Below are positions 33,301 to 44,700 of a stretch of DNA of 64,000 bases, piece after piece; within the stretch, counting starts at the first letter, position 1; each line of letters starts with the position of its first letter. Below the pieces are notes generated by a model. The model saw only the letters and a list, made by a program, of their open reading frames with translations, did no database searches and was not told the origin of the DNA. Source of the stretch: Oryza sativa Japonica Group (taxonomy: Eukaryota; Streptophyta; Magnoliopsida; Poales; Poaceae); the NCBI RefSeq assembly GCF_034140825.1, contig NC_089039.1, positions 24,393,001 through 24,457,000 on the forward strand. The letters run 5' to 3'. The position numbers and the translations under genes are program-made.

Positions 33301-34422
33301 GGCTCCCGGTCCAAAATACACGAGAAATGGAAGTTTGTTAGTTTAACGTCTCAACCTTTGATCGTGAAACTTTACTTGATAATCAAAGTTGATCGAGTAT
33401 GTATTATCATAATAGCGTTTGTTACGATTTACGACAGTCTTGATTGTAACAGTAGAACAGAATGCGACAAGCTAAGCCACAAGCCCACAACTGTAGCAGT
33501 AAGCGGAACATCCGTCTAAAGCCGTGTTCGACTGTTCGTCACAGCTTACTTAACTAGCACTATTTATAAACTACTAAACGACAAGCAATGTATTTTGTGC
33601 AAAAGTTTTATACGTATAAATTTATTAAGAATCAAATAAATATATATTTTTATTTATAATATTTAATATTTAGTTAATCCTACCTGCACCTTTTTTAAAT
33701 TTTTTTTGCACCAATAATCTCAGCCAAACAGTTGAATCGAACGCAACGAGGAACCATGGTATGCCCAGTGTTTGGTAACCAACAAAACACGTCTAGCTTA
33801 AGAAAACTTAAACAATAGGATAATATAATTTTTGAAATAACCTTTATATAGAAAATTTTGGCGAAAAATATAACGTTTAGCAACTCGTGAAGCATGCGCA
33901 TGAGTAATGAGAAAGAAAATTGAAAAGGTGCAGAAAAAAACATGCCTTCTTTTACACAAGAATATACCCTTAGAGCATTATTTGGAGTGAAGATTTTGGA
34001 GAAACATCTATACTACGGTAAATATTGGCAATGATGATAGTAGTCAATCTGCCACCATAACCCCTTATCACTTACGTGTGGGCCTCTCAACGTTGGTAAA
34101 AAAATTATACTTCCTATTTCAAATGCTCCTTATCCCTAATCCCTGAATTGTGCTTTCATTCGATAGTAACATGTGAAAATATGTTGCGTAAACTAAATAC
34201 AGTGAAAACCTAAAAACTATAATGTAAAAATGGATGTACGAGATTAGTTCACGTCATCTAAAATACTAAAAGCTTTACTCATAGATTCAATCATGACTAA
34301 AATTTTTACTCTTGGCGGCGTGAAAAATCTCAGACATCCTTTTTTTAAATCAACGGGACTCCAGTTTTTATATTTTCAGTATACGTAACTTCCAGCGACA
34401 TATTTTTAATTGCAACGCACGA
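33301..34422. other. Intergenic DNA with degenerate MITEs
   Basis: A likely MITE covers about 33521-33745 (GCCGTGTTCGACTGTTCG... ...AACAGTTGAATCGAACGC). A relative of the 16.1-kb element lies at about 33761-33930 (CAGTGTTTGGTAACC..., AACGTTTAGCAACTCG). The rest is AT-rich. No gene seen. Confidence 0.4.
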
Positions 34423-34616
34423 CTAGGGTGCAAGCGGGCCAACCCGCAAACCCGCTTATAGGCAAAATGAGTGGATAACCCGCGGTTTGACTCGCGGGTT
34501 ACCAACTAATTTGATATATAAATGAGTTTTGGGGTTGATCCACTTGCTTCTCTATGACACGGCAAGCCGAGCCATGACGCGAAAACCCGTGGATTACCTT
34601 CTATTTACATCCCTAG
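34423..34616. mobile_element. MITE with CTAGGG ends
   Basis: 194 bp with ends CTAGGGTGCAAGCGGG and TTTACATCCCTAG. The inside is rich in GCGGGTT/AACCCGC repeats (AACCCGCAAACCCGC, GACTCGCGGGTTACC), which can fold. Possibly hAT-type; target duplication not clear. Confidence 0.55.
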
Positions 34617-35033
34617 TCCTATAAAAAAAAAAATCTCCGCAGCCGACTTTCCATTCAGCCCACCCTGAGGTCTCGGCGACATTGCCTGGGCCGTGGCGCT
34701 CTCGGGCTGGGCTTTTTCTCCCCACGGAGAACACGCTCGCGGCCATCACGTTAGCAGCCCACTCGCTCGCTCGCTCGCGGCCGCGTCTCCCGTCGTAGCT
34801 CGGAGGAAGGTTCTAGACGAGGAGGAGAAGACGCCGCCGCCATCTTCGCGGCCGCCGGAGAGCAGCCAGCAGCGGGGTGCGGGCGGGCGCGGGCGCGACG
34901 CGCGTGGCGCGGGTGGAGCTCGGAAGCAGGCGCAGCCTCCACGGGCGCAGGCGGGGTTGCCGGGACGCGCCTGGGCGGGCGGGCGGGCTCGAGGTTGTGG
35001 TGGGGCGTGTGGCAGGATCCTCCTCGCGCCGCC

Positions 35034-38000
35034 ATGGATCAGAGGAAGGCGTTGTTCCGGGCGAAGCTCCGGGAGCGCGAGGCCAAGGAGAAGCAGGAGA
35101 GGCGCATCGACCCCTCCCTCGTCAGGTATATATCTCCTCTACTCTCCCTCTTCCCCCATGTATCTGTGTGCCTCTGCTCTTCTTCTCTCGCGGATTCGTA
35201 TGCTACTAGTAGTTTTGTCTCCGGATCCTACCGATAAGCTCGTGCTGTGGCTGCTCGCGCGTTTGCTTGATGTAACCCTAGGCAATTTTGAATGTTTTGT
35301 TACAACCAGGCTGGGATTTTAAGGGCTTGAACCGGTTTGCGTACCCTCCAGTAGATTGGAAGAATATTACAAGTATAACATAGCTAATGGGTTCCAGTTT
35401 CCTGTCAATTTGGTGTAATTTGCAGCGAGCCATGAAAAACCTACAACATTGATCACAATTTATATAATACCTTTGCATCTTGTTCAGCCGGAATGGTTGC
35501 TGACAGAATTGTTGCTATGTTTTATCCAGTTTTGAATATCATGAGCGTTGATGACCAAGGGTAGTATTAGATGGCAACATACTGGACGTGGATTGTTTTT
35601 AAGCAATACACCATTCTAACAGATAGGTGCATCATTCCTTCAGGTACAATGAATTTGATCAGCCCATCTGCAGAATCTGCAATGTTACTCTGAAATCTGA
35701 AGCACTTTGGCCTGCACATCAAGTTTCACGAAAACATCATGAGGTACACAGAGAAAATGAATCATAGTCATTCTGGATGATCTATGCTTGGATTGACATT
35801 CGAAGGATGTACACATAACACATCATTTTACTATCTCATGTGGTATGAATATGTTGATGGAAACACAAATACATATAGAAATTCAACAGTGTAACTGCAA
35901 ATACATTTCTGCTGAGCATGCTAGCTTATCAATTTGGATAAAATTTTGTATTAGCATCGAAGATGGTTGAAATTTCATACATGCTGTGGTCTGTGGGTTG
36001 TTTTGGCAGTATGGTACCATTCTGGTTATGTTCACTTCCACTAATTATCTTTTTTTTTGTTAGTATCTAAAAGGAAAAAATATTATGCGGTTCATATTGC
36101 TGATAACCATGGTGTTTCTATTCTTTTCCCTTTAGAAGTTAGTTGCTGCCTTAAATAGCATGCATTACATCCCATAGAATTTGTTTGTTCAAATTGCAGA
36201 GATGTGAGTCTAGTTTAACTGCTCCAAGGATAATTGATTGTTCTATAACTTCACATACATATATTCAGATCTATGGCTGTTACTAGGATTTGAAGTATAT
36301 TTGTTATTTAAAGTGCTCATGTACATTACTGACCCATCTTGTCATTTTTATGATACAGGCAAAAGCCGCTGCAGCTGCATCTGCTAAAGCTCCATCAGGT
36401 GCAGGGTCTCGTGGCAATAAGGCCAATCATGAACAACCTGCAGAGTCTCAGAAACCAAAATCTTCCACATTGCCTGCCAACTTTTTTGAAAACCAGGGAA
36501 TGAAGAGGCATAGTGATGGTGAGAGTAACAAACACGCCCTCCCATCTGTCTGCGCTAAATTTAAAGATAGAGTGAGAAAGCAACTGGAACAGCCTTGGTT
36601 ATACTTTGTAGTCATTTGCTTATATCCTTTTATTTGTGAGATCTCTGTAAATATTGATTTTTCGTTGAGTTCTCAGTTGATAGGCTCTAGAATTGTATTA
36701 ATCATGCATCTAATTTCACATTTTGGTCCACACATGGTACAATGCTCATATGCCATGTGTCTGTATAGATCTTCAATGAAATTGATTATCTTATTCTTAA
36801 AATAAGCAGGATAGCATTATCATGTAGTGCTTTGATTTTTATAGGCTAATTGTAAACAGATTTAACTTTACCATAAAATCGCCATAAACTACTGAAATTT
36901 CAGTCAGCTAAGATTGCATCTTAGACTTTACATTCCTTAGTACATCTGATAATAGCTAAACCTGCGAAATGTTACTATTTGTGTGAGAAATGGTGTTAGG
37001 ATTTGAAATTTTCTTTGAACATTTTTGTTTGAGACAACATTTTGTATTTTCTGAAGAAGAAAGAAACAAATATCCATGTTATGCTATCCTCTGTAGAGTG
37101 ATCACCTGCATGTACAGAACATATATTAATTCCTATTTTATCAAGCTTCCTGCTAGTAGTATTATTTATATATGCTATAGAAAGAACTGAAGTGTCCATT
37201 TAGCAGTCCAAAAAATATGTTTCATGCTCATGAACCCTAATATAACAACTTATATGACTAGGCGCTGGTTCTGAAGGAAGGTCTGTGCGTCGGGAGGTAG
37301 CTGATGTTCAGCAAAAAACCAAAGAAGCAAGCAAAACTAAGCCATCTGTCAATTTTGAGAAAATACCAAAGAAAGAAAGTCAAGCCAATACCAATGTCAA
37401 AGGTGTTCTTCCAGGGAACTTTTTTGACTATAATGATGAAGATGAAGATCCAGCTCCTACTGAGGCGAATAGTGCACCTGGAAATCCTCCAATTTCAAAT
37501 CGCATGCAGGTGAAAGGTGTACCTGATGGCTTCTTTGATGGCAACAAAAACAGCAATGGCATGCAACCCAGTGAACCAAGTCAATCGTCTAAAGCCGTAA
37601 AGAGTTCAGAAACTTCTGAAGTAAAAGGATCGCTACCAGAAGGTTTCTTTGATAACAAAGATGCAGATCTCCGTGCTCGTGGTATCCAACCTCCGAAAAT
37701 CGATATCAAGTAAGGTTTTCATCGACTTGCATATGCATTGCATTTATTAAGTATATGCTTGGACCTCTTGCAGCTACACTTGTTATTCTCACATAATATA
37801 CCCTTGTGGAAGAATGAATATACCTTTTGAAATGGCAAGTTTGAACATCATTCATGATAAAAATTTCAGGCTTTTCCTTTTCATGGAAGATGTCAGCAGA
37901 ATTTAACAATATAATTAAGGCTGATTATTAACCTTACTACTGTTACTTCCACACCCTTTTTGCACTTGTGCACTTGTCAAGTTCATACCTGCATGAGGGT

Positions 38001-38671
38001 CAGAGGGTTAATAATCGTGTTTATGTTTTTTCTGTGAACTATGACATTTGTTCTCTTCTTTTTAGATCATATTCTTCCTGCAAAAAAAGAACTGTATTCA
38101 GTTTGTATTGATTGATAGTTGAAGTTTTAACATGAAATATATTATTAAAAAATATTTTTCAGTGATGCTTACAAAGAATTTGAGAAGGAAATTCAGGAGG
38201 ACTTGCAGGAAGTTGATGATCGCCTTGAAGAAGAGGAGGTTAGGCTTCTCTATTACCTAGTTACACAATATAAAGAATACCTTCGCTTGTCTGGTGCAAA
38301 TGCTAGTTTGAACTGCTATATTAGCTTTTTTTTATGTGAACTGTAGATTGATGCTGCTGCTGAGAGAGAAGAGTACTTGACATTAGAGCAAGAGTATGTT
38401 CCTTAGCCACAACTTGCTATTTTTGAGCCTTCATGCTTAGCGAAGCGAAGGTTTTTTATTTTCATCGTCCATTTATTTTGTACACAGGGAGTATAGGCAG
38501 CGGGTGGATATGCTGAAGAAACAGCTTACCGAGTCAAAAGCCGCCCGTACCACTAAAGCAAACAGCAAACCTGTTGGTATGGACATGTTGTCAAGCAGCG
38601 ACTCATCTAGTGACGAGGAAGATGACAGCACGGATTTTGCTGTTGATTGGAGAGCACAACATTTGAAATGA
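35034..38671 (+). CDS. ZNF830/CCDC16-like C2H2 zinc finger protein, 7 exons
   Basis: Exons 35034-35125, 35644-35743, 36359-36518, 37262-37709, 38163-38238, 38347-38393 and 38488-38671 add to 1107 nt, 368 residues, in frame throughout. The N-end is basic and helical (MDQRKALFRAKLRE). A single C2H2 finger of U1/matrin type has Cys40, Cys43, His56 and His62 (C-x2-C-x12-H-x5-H). The disordered middle repeats a short motif four times (LPANFFE 102, LPGNFFD 167, VPDGFFD 204, LPEGFFD 242). A coiled coil (about 267-330, EFEKEIQEDLQEVDDRLEEEE...) and an acidic Ser/Asp end with VDWRAQHLK follow. Animal ZNF830 (Omcg1) is a nuclear factor tied to pre-mRNA splicing and early development; the plant protein is assumed to act in RNA processing too. 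Conserved finger plus coiled-coil plus VDWRAQ tail make the family call firm; the role is inference. Confidence 0.88.
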
Positions 38672-41600
38672 TGTGGAGATTTTTGTGATTGGCTACCCAC
38701 CGACGATGACAACATAGATCTGTTAGCATCCACCATTGTGCATCCGTGACAATCAGATCCCAGCACCTCTAGGTTTCTGCTTGAGGAGAAGATGATCTCT
38801 TTTTTTTTTCTGTTGCATCTTGTCTTTTATCGGAAAAATGTTCGAGCTAATCATGAATTAACACGATGAGAATAGTTTTGGAGAACTGGTGAATGTGTAT
38901 AATCCTTGCTCCTAAACCTATGCCACAATCTTATCTGAAGGTGTATGCCTATGATGGGCAACATCTTTGTCGGATTGCAACTTCAAGATGAAAGTTGGAA
39001 GGGACGCCTTTACCTGTGCAGATTGACTGCCTTTCATCCTGCTTCAACTCCAACGCTTATCTACAGGGTTTCTTACCTTTTTTTTCTCCTCTGCTTATCC
39101 GGCACCGGCAACTCCGACGGTGTATCTTTCTGTGATGGTGAAGGACGAGGCCGACGTTGCTACGCGCTGGCCTGCCGGGTACCTAACTTTCCAAAAGTTT
39201 GAAACCTCTCATCTTTTGCTTGTTGGCTGACAATGCTTGTTTGTTTATCGGATATAGCCAAAAATTGTATTTTGAAGCTTGATTTTAGAGTTGATTTAGA
39301 GCTTCTTCATCGCGGTTTATTTTTTTCTAAGGTTTTTAAAACATTAAGAACAGAAATATAGAAGTTCTATCCATATATTTTTTCCTCGTTCATTTTTTCA
39401 TGTGTTATTGAGGCCTGGTCACTGATCTGGACTAGTGTGCCGACGTTCAATGGATCGTCTGGTGCTTTGCCTTACAGAAACTCAAAACTAGAATTGTTCG
39501 TAGACATCTTCTGTCTTGTGTGCTGCAGTATCCAACTTTCGCAGCTCTACTGTCTAAAAATGAAATAAACTTGTACCTCTGCCATATTGGATAGTGTGGT
39601 ACTATTGTAGTGTAAGCAATGTTTTGCATTCGCTAGAAATACTGTGTTTCGATGGTGCCGCTTCCAACCTTGTAGATCAACACTGAAAACAACTAGATGA
39701 ACAAGAACAATATTAACATAGCTTTCTGTCTCTGCTTTATTGATAATGAGATATGAGAATGATGCGCACAGTTTCACTGCCATAGGTCAACCAGACTCGT
39801 AGATCATCACAGTTTTGGTTCAGGCATCTGCCTCTATACCCAACTGTTCGCATTTCACAAGAAGAACACTGTGTAACCCACTCAGCGGAACTCCCAAGCT
39901 GAACTCACTCAGCAAAGCGTATGACATGGTGAGCTCTGCAACCACTCATTGTGAGGTTGATCATTATGATTTCATCTTCCATTATAATGCTGCTCACAGC
40001 CACACGCCAGCCAAAATAAACAGTTGGGGATGTCTGGACATGATCTTTTAGAATTTTACTCCCTCGGCCCATAAATTTAAGCATTTCAAGCATTTAGAAT
40101 TTATCTGCAAATATAAGGATTCCATCAACTACCACTCATTTGATTTTTTTTCATGTTATTTATGGCCACCCTCCCACCCCAACTATCCCTCATTTTGTTG
40201 AGGGTTATTTATTTTTTTCTTTTGTCCAATTAAAAAAAATCAGTTGTTCTTATAGAAGGATTTATAGGTTATTTAGCAAATAATAAGATTAAGTCGAAAG
40301 ATTACTTTTTACTCATTTCAGTTGTCAATTTTTAAATTTTGAATTGATTATATTCTATTTCAAGCATATGGTTGGCTTTGGAATAAATGATGGAAATCAC
40401 ATGAATCTATGCAGGGATGTTATATTATGGTAAAAAAATTAAATATTAGAAATTCTTATATTTTATAATTGATAGATTAACAAACAGTTTAATTACTGTA
40501 GGAACAGAGATCCCAATAGGGACCAGGATGACGCTCCTGACGCCTCATGCTCACCTCTAGGCGATAGAAACGTGGCCAAATGGTAAGATGCCAAGCTCAT
40601 TTCCGAAACATAATCATTGGAATTTTCAAGTCAATGACGTAGGCGATGTTCACGTTTCTTGTTAGATTTGGTACATGATTATTTCATTTGAACTCCTGTT
40701 AATTGGTCAGTAACTTAGTACATATGCAATCTTGTACGGACACATAGAGATGTTGATTTACCTTTCTTTTTTTCACCTTGAGATAAAATGCATCATTGAT
40801 TCATTGCATCATAACTTGCTCAATTGCTGTTGGTTCCCCCTGATCTTGCTTGGAGTAAAGGGACACATTTCAACTTGGATTTTATTTGGACTGTTTATTG
40901 GAGACACCTTGCTTGGATATGGTGTAAAGAAACACATCTCAATTTGGAATTTATTTGGACCGTTTATTGGAGACGTGCATTCATGCATAATTACGTCAGG
41001 AGATGCCCAATTGCCCGAATAACCCATAGATTTCTTTTCTCAGGTATAAAAAAATAAATCATGATTGGAGCTGAAAATGGTATATGCAATTTTTTCAATC
41101 AGCAAAATAATAGTCGCAAGTGAAAATGAAAGGACTTCTGCAATGATAAAATAAAAAATCAAGGGTAAAACCGGAGCACGTTTCTTCTTCTCCTTTTTTT
41201 TTTTGGTGTCTCTGTGTACGTGGTCAAGGAGAGTGGGTAACCAACAAATCAACCTACAATTTCTGGAACCGTCAATGACGGAGATGACAATTAACATAAT
41301 ATTTGAGGCAATCACGATACAATGCTAAAACAACTAAACAAGTGTCCAATTCAGACTTTGCTTTCACGGAAACGATTCCTTTATTAAATTGTGTTTTGAT
41401 GGTGATCTGAAATAAAAATTCATACAACAGAAATACGCTACTGCTGAAAAAAGAATATTTCTGATGTAATGACAACTGACAACAGCAAAACATATAGATG
41501 TTTTTTTCTGTTTTTTGAAACGAACATATAGATGTTTTTGCGACGTAAGAGTACTTCATATGAAATAGTAGCATTTACTGAAAGCATATTATGCATATAA

Positions 41601-43326
41601 GGGAATAATTAGTGTCAATAATTTTAGATGATGAGATCATTATCTTATACTACTAGCAATTGTTGGTATAATCATTATTATCTTGCACTAGCAACTATTG
41701 ATATAACATCATTCAATAAAGTACTACAGTGCCAATTCTCAGGTCAAATCATTCACTCTTGCTTTTGATATTGGCTTCTGCTAGGGAAAGAATGAAAGAT
41801 GACCAATCAAAATGCATTCCCTGTCCTAACTTAGAATAGTGCCCCTCCCAGATGATCCATTGCACCACAATTCACAATCAGAATAGCATGTAAAGCTATA
41901 AAGCTTCAGATGCTAGCTTCCCAGTCTCTTTCCTGTTTCTAGAAAAAAAGAAGTTTTATTCTTCCAAATTTTAATATCAGAATTGATCTCTTTCCAAAAA
42001 TTCCTGAACAATATCTACCATTCCTACATGGCATGATTCATCTGTGCTGAATATTACATGAACTACCAATGCAATTAATTTTTGAGTATTTTTTTACTCG
42101 AGAATATATATAATTTATTTAATTGCCTTGGTTATTCTCTTGAGGGAGCACCTATGCAAATGTTTAAACTAGGTTTGTTGTTGCAAACAACAATCCAGCA
42201 TTCTAAGTCCAGAATTGCATAGCTAAAAATAACTGTGCATCTTAGACTAGTCAGATTACAGTTTGGAGAGACAGATAGTAGCAGTCTAAGTAAAGTGTTG
42301 CAGTATTAGGAACAGTCTAATATGTAAATCTAAAAGCAGATGAGTGCACAGAATATTGAAGCCTTTTGCTCGAGACTGATATCTTATCTGGTTACTTGCA
42401 GCAGAATTTTGTTAGATGCGAAATTAAAGTTGACTTCGAAATAAGTATTGAATAAATGAATAGCGAACACTTTGTACAGATGTACAAACCACAACCGTGG
42501 CAAATATTCTCACATCATTAGAAGGCTTACACTCAGTCCTAAGTCCTCAGCATTTCAGCACCGTTGGGTGGCATCCTTTATATTCTTCTGCAGGATAAAC
42601 AGCATGATTAATTATATTTCCATAGTTGTAAAGCAATTGCTGAATAAAGAAAGGTCTTGCAGATGCGAACACTAGTTTAGCCAGAATCATCTCTGCATTG
42701 AACTATTGCACTAAACAGCATCTGCAACTAGCTGAGGCAGAACAGTTTATCAGTAATAGAGTCAGCATCTGAGTAGTGCCGATTCCGAATCAGAAGCCAA
42801 ACACACTTCATTTACATGTGGCGTTACAACTAAATATTAGCTTCTTCAAGTTCTATTATACAAGTATCATGACTACAATGAAAAAAAAATATAGAAGCAA
42901 CAGGATAAACGGAGTTGATTCTACAGTAAAATTATTACAGTAACAGTGAGTGAAACTAACAGGAAGCAACACATTGAATACTAACAGATATCAGAACTGA
43001 AGTATACTTCATTTACATACTGGCATTACAATTTTCAAAAACATGATTAAGCACATATTCTTGCAGTGCTATATATATATATACACGAGTACTCCGTAGT
43101 CTATACACAGTGAACACTTACACGAGGAGTCATTAACTAAAAAAGAAAAACTTACACAAGGAGTATCATTAGAACATAAAAGGCACCAGATCAGTTCCTA
43201 CTCGTTGTTACCCTTTTATTCCATGAGAGTATAACTGACAAAAATTGTTTACCCCTCAAGTAAGAAGAACCTGGCATGGCATGGATTGAAAATCTGCCAA
43301 ACAACTGAAACATCCTTTAAAAGCAT
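38672..43326. other. Intergenic region, no gene seen
   Basis: The first 200 bp are the ZNF830-like 3' UTR and the last part is the 3' UTR of the minus-strand bZIP. Between them are short frames only. A Stowaway-like end (TACTCCCTCGGCCCATAAAT) lies at about 40058. A tandem duplication lies at 40840-40975. A (TA)n run with ACGAGTACTCCGTAG lies at 43068-43100. Confidence 0.5.
40840..40975. repeat. Tandem duplication of about 70 bp, diverged
   Basis: Two copies share CTTGCTTGGA, AAAG(G/A)(G/A)ACACAT(T/C)TCAA and TTATTTGGAC(T/C)GTTTATTGGAGAC. Copy 1 begins near 40840 and copy 2 near 40907. Divergence suggests moderate age. Confidence 0.75.
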
Positions 43327-44001
43327 TCACTCAGATAGAGAAGCAGAAGTCACCAAGCTTCCGACAACATCCATGGAAATGGAATGCACCGGTCCTGGGA
43401 TATCAATTTCCTGTGACATGCTACCATCTTTGTCGATCATGCGATCTGCACCCACTGGTCTAGAGCACTCCTCCCAGACCCCTCCAATCTCAGAATTGCC
43501 ATTGAAGCACATACCTGGATCAGTGCATGCCACAGAGCCAACACTGCACGGCTTCTGGTAAGGGAATGTGCCGATCTCCATATCAATCTTGCCCCGGACA
43601 TCGAGTAGGATGCTCCTTAACCTGATCACCTCAGCCTCGAGCGCAGCATGGCCCTGCAATCGCTTCAGCAGCTGCTGATTGGCGGCGCGGAGCTTCTTGA
43701 CCTCCTCCTCCAAGAAAGCCGCATGCGCCTTCTTCTTCTCCCGATACTTGCGCACGGCTTCCCTGTTCCCCAGCGGCCTCCGGGTCTTCGTCAGGTCCTC
43801 CTTGATGTCATCTTCGCCACTGCCGGAGGCGAAGACCTGGGTGTGCGTGTGCAAGCATGTGTGGGTGTGCATGGTTGCCGACGGACCAGGAGGATTGCAG
43901 GTGTGGGTGTGGGTGCAGGTTGTGATGTTGTTCAAGAAATCATCGAAGCTATCAGGCACCTCCGGATGGGAGAAGAGCAATTGACTTGGGACATCGTCCA
44001 T
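43327..44001 (-). CDS. Group F bZIP transcription factor (zinc-deficiency regulator type)
   Basis: One coding exon, 224 residues, starting MDDVPSQLLF at 44001. The frame to 44025 has a TTG, not an ATG. A Cys/His-rich zinc-sensor-like motif spans residues 29-54 (CTHTHTCNPPGP, then MHTHTCLHTHT). The basic region has Asn79-x7-Arg87 and then Leu97, so the DNA-contacting N-x7-R-x9-L spacing is exact. The zipper (about 97-135, LEEEVKKLRAANQQLLKRLQ) and the conserved DVRGKIDMEIGTFPYQK block follow. Known of the family: Arabidopsis bZIP19/bZIP23 and rice F-bZIPs bind RTGTCGACAY elements and switch on ZIP transporters when zinc is low; zinc binding to the Cys/His motif silences them. One of the rice F-bZIPs lies on chromosome 5 as far as I recall; I leave the exact symbol open. 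Confidence 0.92.
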   Translation of the reverse strand: MDDVPSQLLFSHPEVPDSFDDFLNNITTCTHTHTCNPPGPSATMHTHTCLHTHTQVFASGSGEDDIKEDLTKTRRPLGNREAVRKYREKKKAHAAFLEEEVKKLRAANQQLLKRLQGHAALEAEVIRLRSILLDVRGKIDMEIGTFPYQKPCSVGSVACTDPGMCFNGNSEIGGVWEECSRPVGADRMIDKDGSMSQEIDIPGPVHSISMDVVGSLVTSASLSE

Positions 44002-44700
44002 TGCCGCAGAATGCGCCAAGAACAATCTCCTTTGTATGGGTCAATGGACAATTTGCACAACAAAGTTGCAATTGCAATTGCAACAAAAGGAATCAAGAAC
44101 CTCTGAACTTGTTTATTCAATGAGGTTTCTAGATTAACTGACCAGGGATTGAGCAGGCAGACTACATGATCTGCCAAAACCCCTGCAAAAACTGGTGAGC
44201 TACCAACTAATAATCAAGAAAGGAGTGAGCAACAAACATGGCACAAGTGAGGAAGCCCTGATTGGGGAGCTCTACGACAGAGGGCATCACAAGAGCCAAA
44301 AAAAATCGATGAGGTGCTGAAATAGACAGAGAAAAGGCCGGATTCGGGCATCAAAACCTCATCCTGAGGACGGCGAGCGACATGGATGGAATTCGCAGCA
44401 ACGCCGAGCTGCCTCTTGCAGGGAGAAAAGAAAAACAAAAGAAAATTGAAAAGACTCTCTCTCTCTCTCCTTTTGCTCCCCTCGCTTTCCTTCGCTTTCC
44501 GCCTTCTCTCGCCACCGATCTTTTTCCTGGCGATGTTCCCCCTTCTTTGCTCTGGCGATTGGGGGTTTGGGGATCGGAGAATCTTGGAAAGGAGCCGCGC
44601 CGCGAGAGGAGGAGGGGAGCGACGTTGATTTGATGGATGAGTAGTAGTGGTGGGAGAGATCAAAGTTGGGGGAGGATCCTAGTTCTTGCCACTGTGGGTG
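44002..44700 (-). promoter_or_regulatory. 5' leader (probably intron-bearing) and promoter of the bZIP gene
   Basis: On the minus strand a TTTTTGCAG acceptor near 44183 precedes GGGGTTTTGGCAG, so the leader is probably spliced. A GAGAGAGAGAG/CTCTCTCTCTCT tract at 44456-44468 and a C/T-rich leader around 44470-44640 suggest that transcription starts near 44640. No RTGTCGACAY box seen nearby. Confidence 0.45.
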
